Below are positions 1-8,284 of a DNA stretch of 64,000 nucleotides, in pieces. A program made the position numbers and the translations under genes. The first letter of the stretch is position 1. The number at the start of each line of letters is the position of its first letter. Source of the DNA: Clostridiales bacterium (lineage in GTDB: Bacteria; Bacillota; Clostridia; TANB77; CAG-508); assembly GCA_003534295.1 (NCBI GenBank), contig DPDV01000012.1, positions 102,570-166,569 of the forward strand, read 5' to 3'. A model generated the notes under the pieces. That model was not told the origin of the DNA and ran no database searches. It was given only the letters and a program-made list of their open reading frames with translations.

Positions 1-589
1 TGTTTATTGTATCTCCTAAAGAAATATTGTCTTTTAATATTATATTTGCATCCTTAAGTATTGGTACTATTTCACCAGTTAAGCTTGATTCTTCTACTTT
101 TAAATTGTATGAACTTATTAGTCTACAATCTGCTGGTATATAATTCCCAGCTTCTAAAATTAATATATCTCCTGGAACTATATTTGTGCTAGCTACAGTA
201 ATTATTTTCCCATTTCTTTTCACTTTTGCCACAGGTGCTGACATTTTTTTTAGTGCTTCCAATGATTTTTCTGCTTTTGCTTCTTGTACAACGCCCATAA
301 TAGCATTTAAAACCACTATTGTTATTATTATAATTGAATCTATATATTCTCCTGTTCCTTGCATTTTTGCCACAACAGCTGAAATAATAGCAGCAATAAT
401 TAGAATAATAATCATAAAGTCATTAAATTGTTTTAAAAATTTAACAAAAACACTTTCTTTTTTTGGTTCTTGAAGTTTATTTTCTCCATACTTTTTTAAT
501 CTTACAGTAATTTCATCATCACTTAATCCTTGCTGTAGGTCAGTTTGTAATTTACTCTCTACTTCTTTTGTAGATAAACTATGCCACAT
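1..589 (-). CDS. P-type cation-transporting ATPase, N-terminal part (cut by window edge)
   Basis: The minus-strand frame is open from the ATG at 589 to the window edge, giving about 196 residues. It starts MWHSLSTKEVESKL, which matches the cation-ATPase N domain, followed by the first two membrane helices (FMIIILIIAAIISAVV and IIIITIVVLNAIMGVV) and the actuator domain with PGDILILEAG and PADCRL. This is the layout of calcium-type (PMCA/SERCA-like) P-type ATPases; the ion cannot be told from this piece and the catalytic DKTGT lies outside. The actuator loop reads SLTGEIVP, so the usual TGES is TGEI; the key Glu is kept. A second ATG at 595 sits only 3 nt from the AGGAG (599-603), while 589 has 9 nt, so 589 is preferred. 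Confidence 0.93.
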   Translation of the reverse strand, partial: MWHSLSTKEVESKLQTDLQQGLSDDEITVRLKKYGENKLQEPKKESVFVKFLKQFNDFMIIILIIAAIISAVVAKMQGTGEYIDSIIIITIVVLNAIMGVVQEAKAEKSLEALKKMSAPVAKVKRNGKIITVASTNIVPGDILILEAGNYIPADCRLISSYNLKVEESSLTGEIVPILKDANIILKDNISLGDTIN

Positions 590-667
590 ACACATACACT
601 CCTTTGTATTAATCAAATTTAGGGACAGCCCTTAATTAATATTATGCAAGAGTGTAAAAAAATAGAA

Positions 668-696
668 TTGATTTTTTTGTTTAAATATTTTATAAT
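668..696 (+). promoter_or_regulatory. Promoter of the Cys-rich protein gene
   Basis: TTGATT (668-673), a 17-nt spacer and a perfect TATAAT (691-696). The predicted start of transcription falls near 703, right at the AAGGAGG (703-709), so the 5' leader would be only about 14 nt. Confidence 0.6.
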
Positions 697-716
697 TTTT
701 TCAAGGAGGATTTCAT

Positions 717-1652
717 ATGGATATTATTATAAATGAAACTACATTAATTTCCGACAATATTGTATGGGATAATATTAATAATTATATTAATACTAATGTT
801 TCCATTATCTATATTGGAAGCAATGCTACTCTAAATGATAAATTATTGTCATTACATAAAAATAGAGAATTTGATAAATTAATTATTATAAGTAAGTCCG
901 ATATTTCTGACAGATATCCTAGACTATTTGTTGATTCCTTTATTAATAATAACATTTTGCAACATGTTAAAAAAAATTGTTTGATTATTTTAAAATTGTC
1001 TAATGATTATGATGATATGAAGTGGATAGTTCGCAATTTAATTAAATTATATAATCTTACTTTTAAATTAAATCTGCATTTAGGTATAATTGATAATAAT
1101 TGTAATTACTTAGGCTTTATTGAAAACTTTGAAAACTCAAAATATTCAGATGATTTTATAACTTGTCTTAAGTGTTTATTTATTTTCGATAAGAAACAGC
1201 AATATGAATATATTTACGACACGGTCTGTGAGTATTTAGACAACCAATTTTGTAAAGGAAATATCTGCGACTTTAAAAATGACCAGTGCATTGCAAATAG
1301 AGAGAACAAAACAGCTCACAAAGATATGGGATGTTGTTATTCTTTTGAATATTGTAAGGTTTTTGACCCCAGATTCATTAAAAATGTAAAGCTCTGTCAA
1401 CATCTAAAAGACAAGACTTGCTCGACAAAATGTATTACTTGTAAACTCTTTACCTGTAAATATTTAAAAGAACGCGGAATAAAGTTTGACACACATAAAA
1501 TATTGCTTTTGGATTGTTATTTTAATAAAAAACAACATTTAATATTAAACTCAAATTTCTTTCAAACACGTGATGCAATATTACAGAAATTGCTTGAAAA
1601 CAATTATGATTTGTACTTTTGGTATGTTTTATTTAAGAAGTACATGATATAA
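717..1652 (+). CDS. Unknown Cys-rich protein, 311 aa
   Basis: I do not recognise the family. The N-terminal half (about 1-140) is Ile/Asn-rich with no membrane segment. The C-terminal half is rich in cysteine: TCLKC near 149-152, FCKGNIC, MGCC, YCKVFD, LCQHLKDKTCSTKC and CITCKLFTCKYLKERG. This spacing suggests bound metal (zinc or an iron-sulfur cluster), which is inference. AAGGAGG at 703-709 precedes the ATG with 7 nt. It converges on the radical SAM/Cys-peptide operon and shares a hairpin terminator with it, so an accessory role in that system is possible but unproven. Confidence 0.85.
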   Translation: MDIIINETTLISDNIVWDNINNYINTNVSIIYIGSNATLNDKLLSLHKNREFDKLIIISKSDISDRYPRLFVDSFINNNILQHVKKNCLIILKLSNDYDDMKWIVRNLIKLYNLTFKLNLHLGIIDNNCNYLGFIENFENSKYSDDFITCLKCLFIFDKKQQYEYIYDTVCEYLDNQFCKGNICDFKNDQCIANRENKTAHKDMGCCYSFEYCKVFDPRFIKNVKLCQHLKDKTCSTKCITCKLFTCKYLKERGIKFDTHKILLLDCYFNKKQHLILNSNFFQTRDAILQKLLENNYDLYFWYVLFKKYMI

Positions 1653-1653
1653 G

Positions 1654-1693
1654 TATAAAGAGCACGGAATTATTTTTTTCCGTACTCTTTATA
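1654..1693. terminator. Bidirectional hairpin between convergent genes
   Basis: A 16-bp stem (1654-1669 with 1678-1693, one mismatch) lies between the Cys-rich gene and the GNAT gene. Its loop contains the GNAT stop codon. A short T-rich stretch follows on the plus strand; the minus-strand side has no clear U-tract. Confidence 0.6.
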
Positions 1694-2245
1694 TTTTAAT
1701 CTTTTTAGCAGTTCGTACACGCCATCCCTATTTATTGACATTATATGCATATCATGGTATTCATTGTTGAAATATCTGTGTTTCTTCAATAACCCTTCTG
1801 TTTCAAAATTTGCACCTTTTAAAAACTTTATACTCGTTTTATTATAATCATATACTGTACAGTATACTTTTTTTATAGGATAGCACCTAAACAAGTGTTC
1901 TAGAAATATTGCTCCTACTTCTGCACCTGTGGTAGAGTTCCTTTTCTTTTCTTGTATATATATTGCAATACACATATGTCCATTATTCATATCATAATCA
2001 TAGCTATAAACAAATCCAATCGGTATATTAGTAGTTACATTAATCGCAATCATCGTTTCATGATACACAGATTCAGTTTTTCTCTTAAAAGAATTCCACA
2101 ATTCCCTTTTTGATTGTATTGTTAAGTCATTTGTAAACAGATGTCTAAAATCATATTCTTGATAACACTCATATATATAGTCAAAATATTTTTCTTCATA
2201 CATTGTTAACTCTACATCTCTCCATATTAATTGTTTATTTTTCAT
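1670..2245 (-). CDS. GNAT-family N-acetyltransferase
   Basis: 191 residues with the fold pattern of the RimJ/RimL-like branch of GNAT enzymes: LIWRDVELTMYEEKYFDYIYECY at the start, the central strand IPIGFVYSYDYD, GAEVGAIFLEHLF, and VYCTVYDYNKTSIKFLKGANFETEGLLKKH, which fits the acetyl-CoA pocket and C-terminal lobe of the family. It is the last gene of the radical SAM operon and overlaps the preceding gene by 11 nt, so translation is probably coupled. The acceptor is unknown; modification of the Cys-rich peptide or self-protection are guesses. The operon ends at a hairpin inside its last codons. Confidence 0.8.
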   Translation of the reverse strand: MKNKQLIWRDVELTMYEEKYFDYIYECYQEYDFRHLFTNDLTIQSKRELWNSFKRKTESVYHETMIAINVTTNIPIGFVYSYDYDMNNGHMCIAIYIQEKKRNSTTGAEVGAIFLEHLFRCYPIKKVYCTVYDYNKTSIKFLKGANFETEGLLKKHRYFNNEYHDMHIMSINRDGVYELLKRLKYKEYGKK

Positions 2246-2714
2246 TTAATACTTCCTTATACTCATTTTTATATAGTGCTAATATATATTTATTACAATA
2301 TCTTCCATCGTAAAAAACATCATTCTTTAAATTTGCCTCCAATTTAAAGTTCAATTTTTTTAAGATCTTAATACTTAATTTCTCCAGTAAATAATCATTT
2401 GTTTGATAGTATACTTTTCTTATTGGAAAACATGTAAATAAATAATTAAGAAGCAATATACATGACTCTATTAGTACATCTTCTTTTTGTTCTTCATAAA
2501 GAAAAACATCCATATATATATATCCATCTATTTTATTATAGTTATAACAAGATAAATAGCCAATTTCTTGTTTAGGATTTTGTAAAAAAATCAGTAAATT
2601 CATATATACATTTTTTTCTTCATTCTTCGATAAAAAATTACAATTTAGAAATTTAACTCTGTCTTCCACATTAGTTAAAAATACTTTTTTTCCCTTTAAA
2701 GATAAATCCTTCAT
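2235..2714 (-). CDS. GNAT-like protein, probable acetyltransferase paralogue
   Basis: 159 residues, similar in layout to the next gene: IGYLSCYNYNKIDGYIYMDVF matches the central strand region, FPIRKVYYQTND parallels YPIKKVYCTVYD, and SIKILKKLNFKLEANLKNDVFYDG parallels SIKFLKGANFETEGLLKKHRYFNN. The pyrophosphate-binding loop is poorly conserved, so catalysis is uncertain. The two genes look like tandem duplicates with one more degenerate. It sits 47 nt downstream of the Cys-repeat peptide gene. Confidence 0.65.
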   Translation of the reverse strand: MKDLSLKGKKVFLTNVEDRVKFLNCNFLSKNEEKNVYMNLLIFLQNPKQEIGYLSCYNYNKIDGYIYMDVFLYEEQKEDVLIESCILLLNYLFTCFPIRKVYYQTNDYLLEKLSIKILKKLNFKLEANLKNDVFYDGRYCNKYILALYKNEYKEVLNEK

Positions 2715-2761
2715 TATTCTTTATTCTCCCCTTTATAGTGCATTAGGTATACGAATTTCTT

Positions 2762-3118
2762 TTATCTTTGCTCTGGTCTACATGGGCTACAAGGTGAGCA
2801 TGGATTGCAGTCTGGATAACAGTCATCCTTATCCCATTGCTGTGGTTGGCAAGGATTACAAGGTGAGCATGGATTACAGTCTGGGTAACAGTCATCTCTA
2901 TCCCATTGTTGTGGTGAACATGGTGAGCACGGACCACATGGATTACAGTCTGGATAGCATTCTTGTCCTTCTAATTCGTCATTATTGTTTGAGCTTTCTG
3001 CATCTTCAGCTAGCATAAATAACTTTTTCCTTATTGGTGTAACACAAAAAATTTGTGGTTTATGTTTTTTTAACATTTTTTCTTGTTCTTTTGAAAACTC
3101 AGCTACATTTTCTATCAT
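2762..3118 (-). CDS. Cys-rich repeat peptide, putative RiPP precursor
   Basis: 118 residues. A leader-like half (1-53, charged, ending NNNDELEGQE) is followed by three tandem 23-residue units at 54-76, 77-99 and 100-118. Each unit has five cysteines spaced C-x3-C-x2-C-x2-C-x2-C (CYPDCNPC.PC.PC), and the first two units end in QQWD(R/K)DD; 15 core cysteines in total plus C25. It lies 18 nt downstream of a radical SAM/SPASM gene on the same strand. This matches the class of Cys-rich peptides paired with CcpM-type maturases in clostridia (CLI_3235-like putative bacteriocin precursors). The AGGAG (3131-3135) is 12 nt from the ATG. Product structure and activity are unknown. Confidence 0.8.
   Translation of the reverse strand: MIENVAEFSKEQEKMLKKHKPQIFCVTPIRKKLFMLAEDAESSNNNDELEGQECYPDCNPCGPCSPCSPQQWDRDDCYPDCNPCSPCNPCQPQQWDKDDCYPDCNPCSPCSPCRPEQR
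2765..2959 (-). repeat. Three tandem 69-bp coding repeats in the Cys-rich peptide
   Basis: Units at 2891-2959, 2822-2890 and 2765-2821 (the last shortened). They are nearly identical at DNA level, pointing to recent unit duplication. Confidence 0.9.
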
Positions 3119-3136
3119 TTTCTATCATTTCTCCTT

Positions 3137-4378
3137 TCAAATTTTTACTTCCTTTGTGCATTCTTTTATGTCCATCCACTCTCCATCATATGGGTTATAG
3201 CAACAACGTGGATATTTAGCTTTCTTATTTCCAGCTACTCCCTCAGCCAGTGGTCTACAATCGTGGCAACAGTATCGGAACTCACAGTCTTTGCAGACCA
3301 TTACTTCTTCTTTAGTAATTGACCACTTTTTTATTATATTCTTTTTTAGTTTTTCTAGGGAACTAACATCTTTTACATTTCCGATAATGTCATTTCTTGC
3401 GAAAATACAAGGAATAATATCCCCATTTGCAGTTATCGCTATTTTCCCATTCCAACATGAGTTATAAAAATGATTACTATAAAAACTTTCTTCACACGTA
3501 TAAAACTCTGGTGCGACATTATATCTGCTCTTTATTGTATCATAATTTGTAACCATATGTTCTTGGTTGTTCATTACGCAACTTGGTCTTATTACATCAT
3601 AGCCTGAATACTCTAAGCCTAGCAAATTTATGTACTCTCGTATCTCACTTATATTGTTTTCATTTTCTTTCATTATTACAACCGCAATATTAGTTTTAAT
3701 ATTATTATCTCTAAGTAACTTTAGAGCTCTTTCTGTTTTATTAAAGCTTCCTTTGGTTTTAGTTATTTTTTCATGTGTTTCTTGGTTAGACCCATATAAT
3801 GAAATCCTTACATTTGCGTTTGTTTCTTTGAAAATTTTAATGCTTTCTTCATTTATCAAAGTAGCATTTGTAAACACGTCTATTCTCTTCATCCCTTTTT
3901 TATAAGCATATTTTAGTATCTCATAAAAATCTTTATGTACCATTGGTTCTCCACCAATAAGTTGTATTTCTCTACAATTATTTTTTATTAAAGTGTCTAT
4001 TATAATTTTCCATTCCTCTGTCGATAGATAGTCTTTATTTTTTACATGATTGGCTCCAAATTGTCCATAGCAATGTATACATTTCAAATTACATTTACCA
4101 GTTATTTCTAACCAAGCATATTTTAACTGTGGCTCTACCTTATTGATATTATCTGTATTGTTACTCTCGTCCTTGTTTTCAGTTACGAGTCCATATTTTG
4201 TCAACAATGCTATAAATTCTTTATCATCTTTGTCTTCAACTATTTTATCGTGTTTTAGATACTTCTCTAATAAATTTCTTCCAGATTTATTTACAGAATA
4301 GACTTTACGATTGTTCAAATCATATATTGCAGAATTATGATATCCATTCACCAAATAACAATTATTTCTTAAATACAT
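3137..4378 (-). CDS. Radical SAM/SPASM peptide maturase (CcpM-like)
   Basis: 413 residues. Residues 1-70 form a PqqD/RRE-like peptide-recognition region. The radical SAM core starts near 87 with C96-x3-C100-x2-C103 (CNLKCIHC), which binds the SAM-cleaving 4Fe-4S cluster, then GGEP at 142-145 for SAM binding. The C-terminal SPASM domain carries C308, C324, C362, C365, C370/371, C374 and C392/393, enough for two auxiliary clusters. Enzymes of this class install thioether or carbon-carbon links in ribosomal peptides. The Cys-repeat peptide gene next to it is the obvious substrate. Its stop codon overlaps the ribosome binding site region of that gene. Confidence 0.9.
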   Translation of the reverse strand: MYLRNNCYLVNGYHNSAIYDLNNRKVYSVNKSGRNLLEKYLKHDKIVEDKDDKEFIALLTKYGLVTENKDESNNTDNINKVEPQLKYAWLEITGKCNLKCIHCYGQFGANHVKNKDYLSTEEWKIIIDTLIKNNCREIQLIGGEPMVHKDFYEILKYAYKKGMKRIDVFTNATLINEESIKIFKETNANVRISLYGSNQETHEKITKTKGSFNKTERALKLLRDNNIKTNIAVVIMKENENNISEIREYINLLGLEYSGYDVIRPSCVMNNQEHMVTNYDTIKSRYNVAPEFYTCEESFYSNHFYNSCWNGKIAITANGDIIPCIFARNDIIGNVKDVSSLEKLKKNIIKKWSITKEEVMVCKDCEFRYCCHDCRPLAEGVAGNKKAKYPRCCYNPYDGEWMDIKECTKEVKI

Positions 4379-4417
4379 TTAATTTTTCCCTACCTTATTA
4401 TAGTAATTTCTTCGAAG

Positions 4418-4466
4418 TGCGGGCGATTAAAATCGCCCCTACATTTTTCATAGATTACTTTACACT
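4418..4466 (-). repeat. 49-nt dispersed element with GC-rich palindrome, copy 1
   Basis: It contains the perfect palindrome GGGCGATTAAAATCGCCC followed by CTACATTTTTCATAG and CTTTACACT. 47 of 49 bases are shared with 52274-52322. Here it lies in the predicted 5' leader of the radical SAM operon, 40 nt before the start codon and in the same orientation relative to the gene as the dnaX copy. Confidence 0.85.
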
Positions 4467-4484
4467 ATTCTTATTATTATAAAT

Positions 4485-4513
4485 ATTATAGTTCTTTTAG
4501 AGCAAATTGTCAA
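4485..4513 (-). promoter_or_regulatory. Promoter of the radical SAM/Cys-peptide operon
   Basis: On the minus strand TTGACA (4513-4508), a 17-nt spacer and TATAAT (4490-4485): a perfect consensus. Predicted transcript start near 4478 gives a 100-nt leader that contains the palindromic element. The -35 overlaps a small inverted repeat AGCAAAT/ATTTGCT (4501-4521). Confidence 0.75.
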
Positions 4514-4564
4514 TATTTGCTTATACTTCAATCGATATTATGTGTTCATTTTATGTTTGCTACT

Positions 4565-7500
4565 TCAACTTTCTTGTGTCGTTCCTAATCTCATTGACAG
4601 TAATTTGCTTATTCCGTTTTCTTCCATTGTTACCCCATAAACTGTATCTGCGACTTCCATTGTTCCTTTTCTATGTGTTATTACTAAAAACTGTGATGCT
4701 TTACTAAATTTTTTTAGATATTCTGCAAATCTGTATACATTTACATCATCAAGTGCTGCCTCTATTTCGTCTAATATGCAGAATGGTGCTGGGTTTATTT
4801 TTAGTATTGCAAATAGTAGTGCTATAGCTGTAAATGCTTTTTCTCCTCCTGATAGTAACATCATATTTTGAAGTTTTTTTCCTGTTGGTTGAACTCGTAT
4901 GTCTATCCCACATTCTAGTACATTTTCTTCGTCTGTCAATATTAGTTCTGCTTTTCCTCCACCAAAAAGTTCTATGAATACTTCATTAAAGTTTTTATTT
5001 ATAATTTCAAATTTTTCTTTGAACTGTATTTCCATTGTTTGTGTCATGTCCGAAATCACTTTTCTTAATTTTGCTACTGTATTTTCCAAGTCAAGTCTTT
5101 GTTCACACATAAAGTCATATCTTTCGCTTAGCTTTTTGTATTCTTCTATAGAATCTACATTTATACTACCTAAATCTTTTATTTTATTTCTTAGTGAATT
5201 TACTTCTTTTTGTGCTTGTGCAATATTACTTGGCTTTCTATATTCTTCGGTGTTATTTGGTGTTATCTCATATTCATTCCACAATGTGTTTATAAGTTCT
5301 TCTATGTCCTGTTCTAGTTTTGTCTTTTTAAAGTCCAATTTTACAATTTGTTCTTTCAAACCTTCTAATACGCTAAATTGATTTGTTATTTCTTCCTCTT
5401 TTTGTGTAAGCAATTCATTTTTTTCTGTTCTTGTTCTTTTTAGCTTTTCTATATGTTCTGAACTGTTGTTAACTTCTAATTTTATTTTTTCTATTTCCTT
5501 ATTTAAACTATCTATTTTTATTTGTAGTTCATCATTTTCTGTCAATGCTTGAGTCAATATATTGTTTTTATTTTCTATGTTGCTTTTATTGCTTAGAATC
5601 TCGTGTTTTATTCTCTCCACGAATTCTTCTATAGATGCTTCGCTTTCTACAAATGATGATACTGAAATTTTTAAGTTTGTTATATCAAAATTTAAATCAT
5701 CTATGTATTTTTGGTTGTCCTTATTTATAGTTGCAAATTGCTCAACCTCTTGTGATAATAATTTTGTTTCTTCATTTAATATTTCTAAGTATTTTTGCTT
5801 TTCTTCTTTTATTTTAATGCTTTCCTCTTTTTGCTTATTTATAGAATCCTCTTCTTGTTTTAATTTATCTTTTCTTTGCTCCAATTTAGTAATGTTTTCT
5901 TCCATTGCAACTATTTTTTGGTTCTCAGTAGCATATTCAATTTCTACATCTTGAAGCTCTTTCTCCAGTTTTGCAACTTTTTCTATTAATTCTGTTATAG
6001 ATTCTAAATAATCCTCTTTTTTAGTAGTTAATTCTTTTGTTCTTTGTGTAAGTTTTCTTAATTCTTTTTCTAATTCTTCTATTTCTCTATTTCTTCCTAA
6101 TATGTTTACTGTTTTGGTTGCAACACTTCCACCTGTAATGCTTCCAGAAGAATTAATTACATCTCCTTTTAGTGTTATTATTCTAAATGAGTAATTATTC
6201 ATTTTTGCAAGTGCTATACCTGTATCCATATCGTCTACTACAACCGTTCTACCTAATAAGTTTAGTACAATTTGCATATATTTTTTATCGCAATTTATTA
6301 AGTCAGATGCAATTCCAATTACCCCTTGCAATCCTTTCTGTTTTATGTTTTCAACTTTTTTTCCTTTTATAGAAGATATTGGCAAGAATGAAGCTCTACC
6401 CAAATTATTATCTCTTAAATAATTTATTAATTTTTTTGCTTCTTCTTCTGTTTCTGTAACTATATTTTGAAGGCTCTGCCCTAGACACATCTCTATTGCT
6501 GTTTCATAATTCTTATCAACAGATATTAAATTAGCAAGTACTCCATACACACCTTTTTTTAGTTGACTATTTTTTTCGCATTCTTGTAATAATGTCTTAA
6601 CACTTTTAATATATCCTTCTTTTTCTTTTTCTGTCTCTTGTAAAAATTTGTGTCTGGCATCTTTCATATTTATTTGATAATTTAGTCTGCTTATTTCCTC
6701 TTCATATTCTTTAATTTTATTCATACTTTCTTGTTTTTTATTTTTTTCCTGCTCTAAATTATCATTGGCAATGTTTCTTTTATTTTGTATCTCATAAAAT
6801 CCCTTTGAAACTTCTTGTTTGTTGTCTCTTGTACTATCTAATTCTGATATTATATTTTCTAATTCTAATTTTATAGCTTTCTTGCGTTTTTCTAGGTTTT
6901 CATAGTTTGCTTCTTGTGCACTTATATCTGCTAAAACCTCATATTTCTTATCTGTATTACCTTCTATTTTTTGCTTTTTTTCTTCTATTTCTAACTCTTT
7001 TTCAGATAAGTTTTTAGTTAATTTAGATAATTCTTCTTCTTTTTGTTTTAATTCAGCTTCAAATTTTTCTTTATTTTGAAATAAATTAGCTTTTTTCTCT
7101 TGTCTTTGTTTTTCTTCTTCTTCTAATTCTTTTATTCTTGTCTCAAATTCTTGTATTTCTATTTGAAGTCTTTCTTTATTATTTAAATTATTTTGTATTC
7201 TCTCTTTTGATATTCCAATTTCTGAATTCATTTTTTCTATTTTATTGGAACTCTCAAAGCCAATATTTTGCATTTGCTCTATTTGTAATATTATTTCGTC
7301 TATTTCTCTTTTTAAAGAGTCTTTTAACTCTTGTATAGATGTCAATTTTTCATCCTCTGTCTCTTTTTGTGCAACCATTATTTCTTCATCTTGTACAATT
7401 TGCTTTAACTTTTCTTTATATGAATTTATGTTATATACAAATAATCCAACTTCTATGTTTTTTAATTCTTCTCTTAAATTTAAATATTGTTTTGCCTTTT

Positions 7501-8128
7501 CAGATTGTGCTTTTAATGGTTCTATATTGCCTTCTATCTCTGTTAAAATATCATTAATTCTTAATAAATTAAGCTTTGTTTGTTCCATCTTTTTTTCAGA
7601 TTCTTGCTTTCTAGTTCTATATTTTACAATGCCTGCCGCTTCTTCAAATATATGCCTTCTATCTTCTGATTTGTTTGATAATATTTCATCTATTTTTCCT
7701 TGTCCTATTATGCTGTATCCATCTTTTCCTATTCCTGTGTCCATAAATAGCTCTAAAATATCTTTTAATCTGCAAGGAGTTTTGTTTATAAAATAGCCTG
7801 TTTCCCCATTTCTATATATTTTTCTTGTTACTGTAACTTCTGCATATTCTATTGGCAACTTTGCGTCAGAATTATCTATAACAATTGAGACTTCGGCAAA
7901 TCCAAGCGACTTTCTTTCTTGAGTTCCTGCAAATATTATATCTTCCGATTTTGCACCTCTTAAAGATTTCATACTTTGCTCTCCTAGGACCCATCTTATG
8001 GCATCTGATATATTGCTTTTTCCTGATCCATTTGGTCCTATAACTGAGGTAATTCCTGGCTTGAATTCCAATATTGTTTTATCTGCAAAAGACTTAAAGC
8101 CTTGTAGTTCTAATCTTTTTAAATACAT
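4565..8128 (-). CDS. smc: Chromosome segregation protein SMC
   Basis: 1187 residues, the usual bacterial SMC length. Walker A GPNGSGKS is at 31-38, a long coiled coil follows, the hinge is in the middle (GVYGVLANLISVDKNYE onward, with GRASFLPIS and GGSVA), then the second coil, the ABC signature LLSGGEKA and Walker B CILDEIEAALDD near the C-terminus. SMC forms an ATP-driven ring with ScpA and ScpB that loads on DNA near the origin and aligns chromosome arms. No ftsY or rnc is adjacent on the visible side, unlike in many Firmicutes. A short hairpin (4501-4521) lies after the gene. Confidence 0.98.
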   Translation of the reverse strand: MYLKRLELQGFKSFADKTILEFKPGITSVIGPNGSGKSNISDAIRWVLGEQSMKSLRGAKSEDIIFAGTQERKSLGFAEVSIVIDNSDAKLPIEYAEVTVTRKIYRNGETGYFINKTPCRLKDILELFMDTGIGKDGYSIIGQGKIDEILSNKSEDRRHIFEEAAGIVKYRTRKQESEKKMEQTKLNLLRINDILTEIEGNIEPLKAQSEKAKQYLNLREELKNIEVGLFVYNINSYKEKLKQIVQDEEIMVAQKETEDEKLTSIQELKDSLKREIDEIILQIEQMQNIGFESSNKIEKMNSEIGISKERIQNNLNNKERLQIEIQEFETRIKELEEEEKQRQEKKANLFQNKEKFEAELKQKEEELSKLTKNLSEKELEIEEKKQKIEGNTDKKYEVLADISAQEANYENLEKRKKAIKLELENIISELDSTRDNKQEVSKGFYEIQNKRNIANDNLEQEKNKKQESMNKIKEYEEEISRLNYQINMKDARHKFLQETEKEKEGYIKSVKTLLQECEKNSQLKKGVYGVLANLISVDKNYETAIEMCLGQSLQNIVTETEEEAKKLINYLRDNNLGRASFLPISSIKGKKVENIKQKGLQGVIGIASDLINCDKKYMQIVLNLLGRTVVVDDMDTGIALAKMNNYSFRIITLKGDVINSSGSITGGSVATKTVNILGRNREIEELEKELRKLTQRTKELTTKKEDYLESITELIEKVAKLEKELQDVEIEYATENQKIVAMEENITKLEQRKDKLKQEEDSINKQKEESIKIKEEKQKYLEILNEETKLLSQEVEQFATINKDNQKYIDDLNFDITNLKISVSSFVESEASIEEFVERIKHEILSNKSNIENKNNILTQALTENDELQIKIDSLNKEIEKIKLEVNNSSEHIEKLKRTRTEKNELLTQKEEEITNQFSVLEGLKEQIVKLDFKKTKLEQDIEELINTLWNEYEITPNNTEEYRKPSNIAQAQKEVNSLRNKIKDLGSINVDSIEEYKKLSERYDFMCEQRLDLENTVAKLRKVISDMTQTMEIQFKEKFEIINKNFNEVFIELFGGGKAELILTDEENVLECGIDIRVQPTGKKLQNMMLLSGGEKAFTAIALLFAILKINPAPFCILDEIEAALDDVNVYRFAEYLKKFSKASQFLVITHRKGTMEVADTVYGVTMEENGISKLLSMRLGTTQES

Positions 8129-8284
8129 TTAATACACCTTTTCTTGTTAAACTTTTAATTTGAATATTATACAATAAATTTTATATAAACTCTATTCAGA
8201 ATTATATCATTAATAAATAAATTGTACTATAGTTTTTTATCAACTTTTGTGTTATTATATATATTATTGTATTATTAGGAGGAT

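Noticed and set aside
2765..2959. Regularly spaced repeats that might be read as a small CRISPR array
   Set aside because: The units are contiguous, in frame and protein-coding, with no unique spacers and no cas genes.
2743..3018. Open frames in other phases over the Cys-repeat peptide, on both strands
   Set aside because: They are by-products of the 69-bp repeats; none has a ribosome binding site, and the Cys frame is the one that fits the maturase neighbour.
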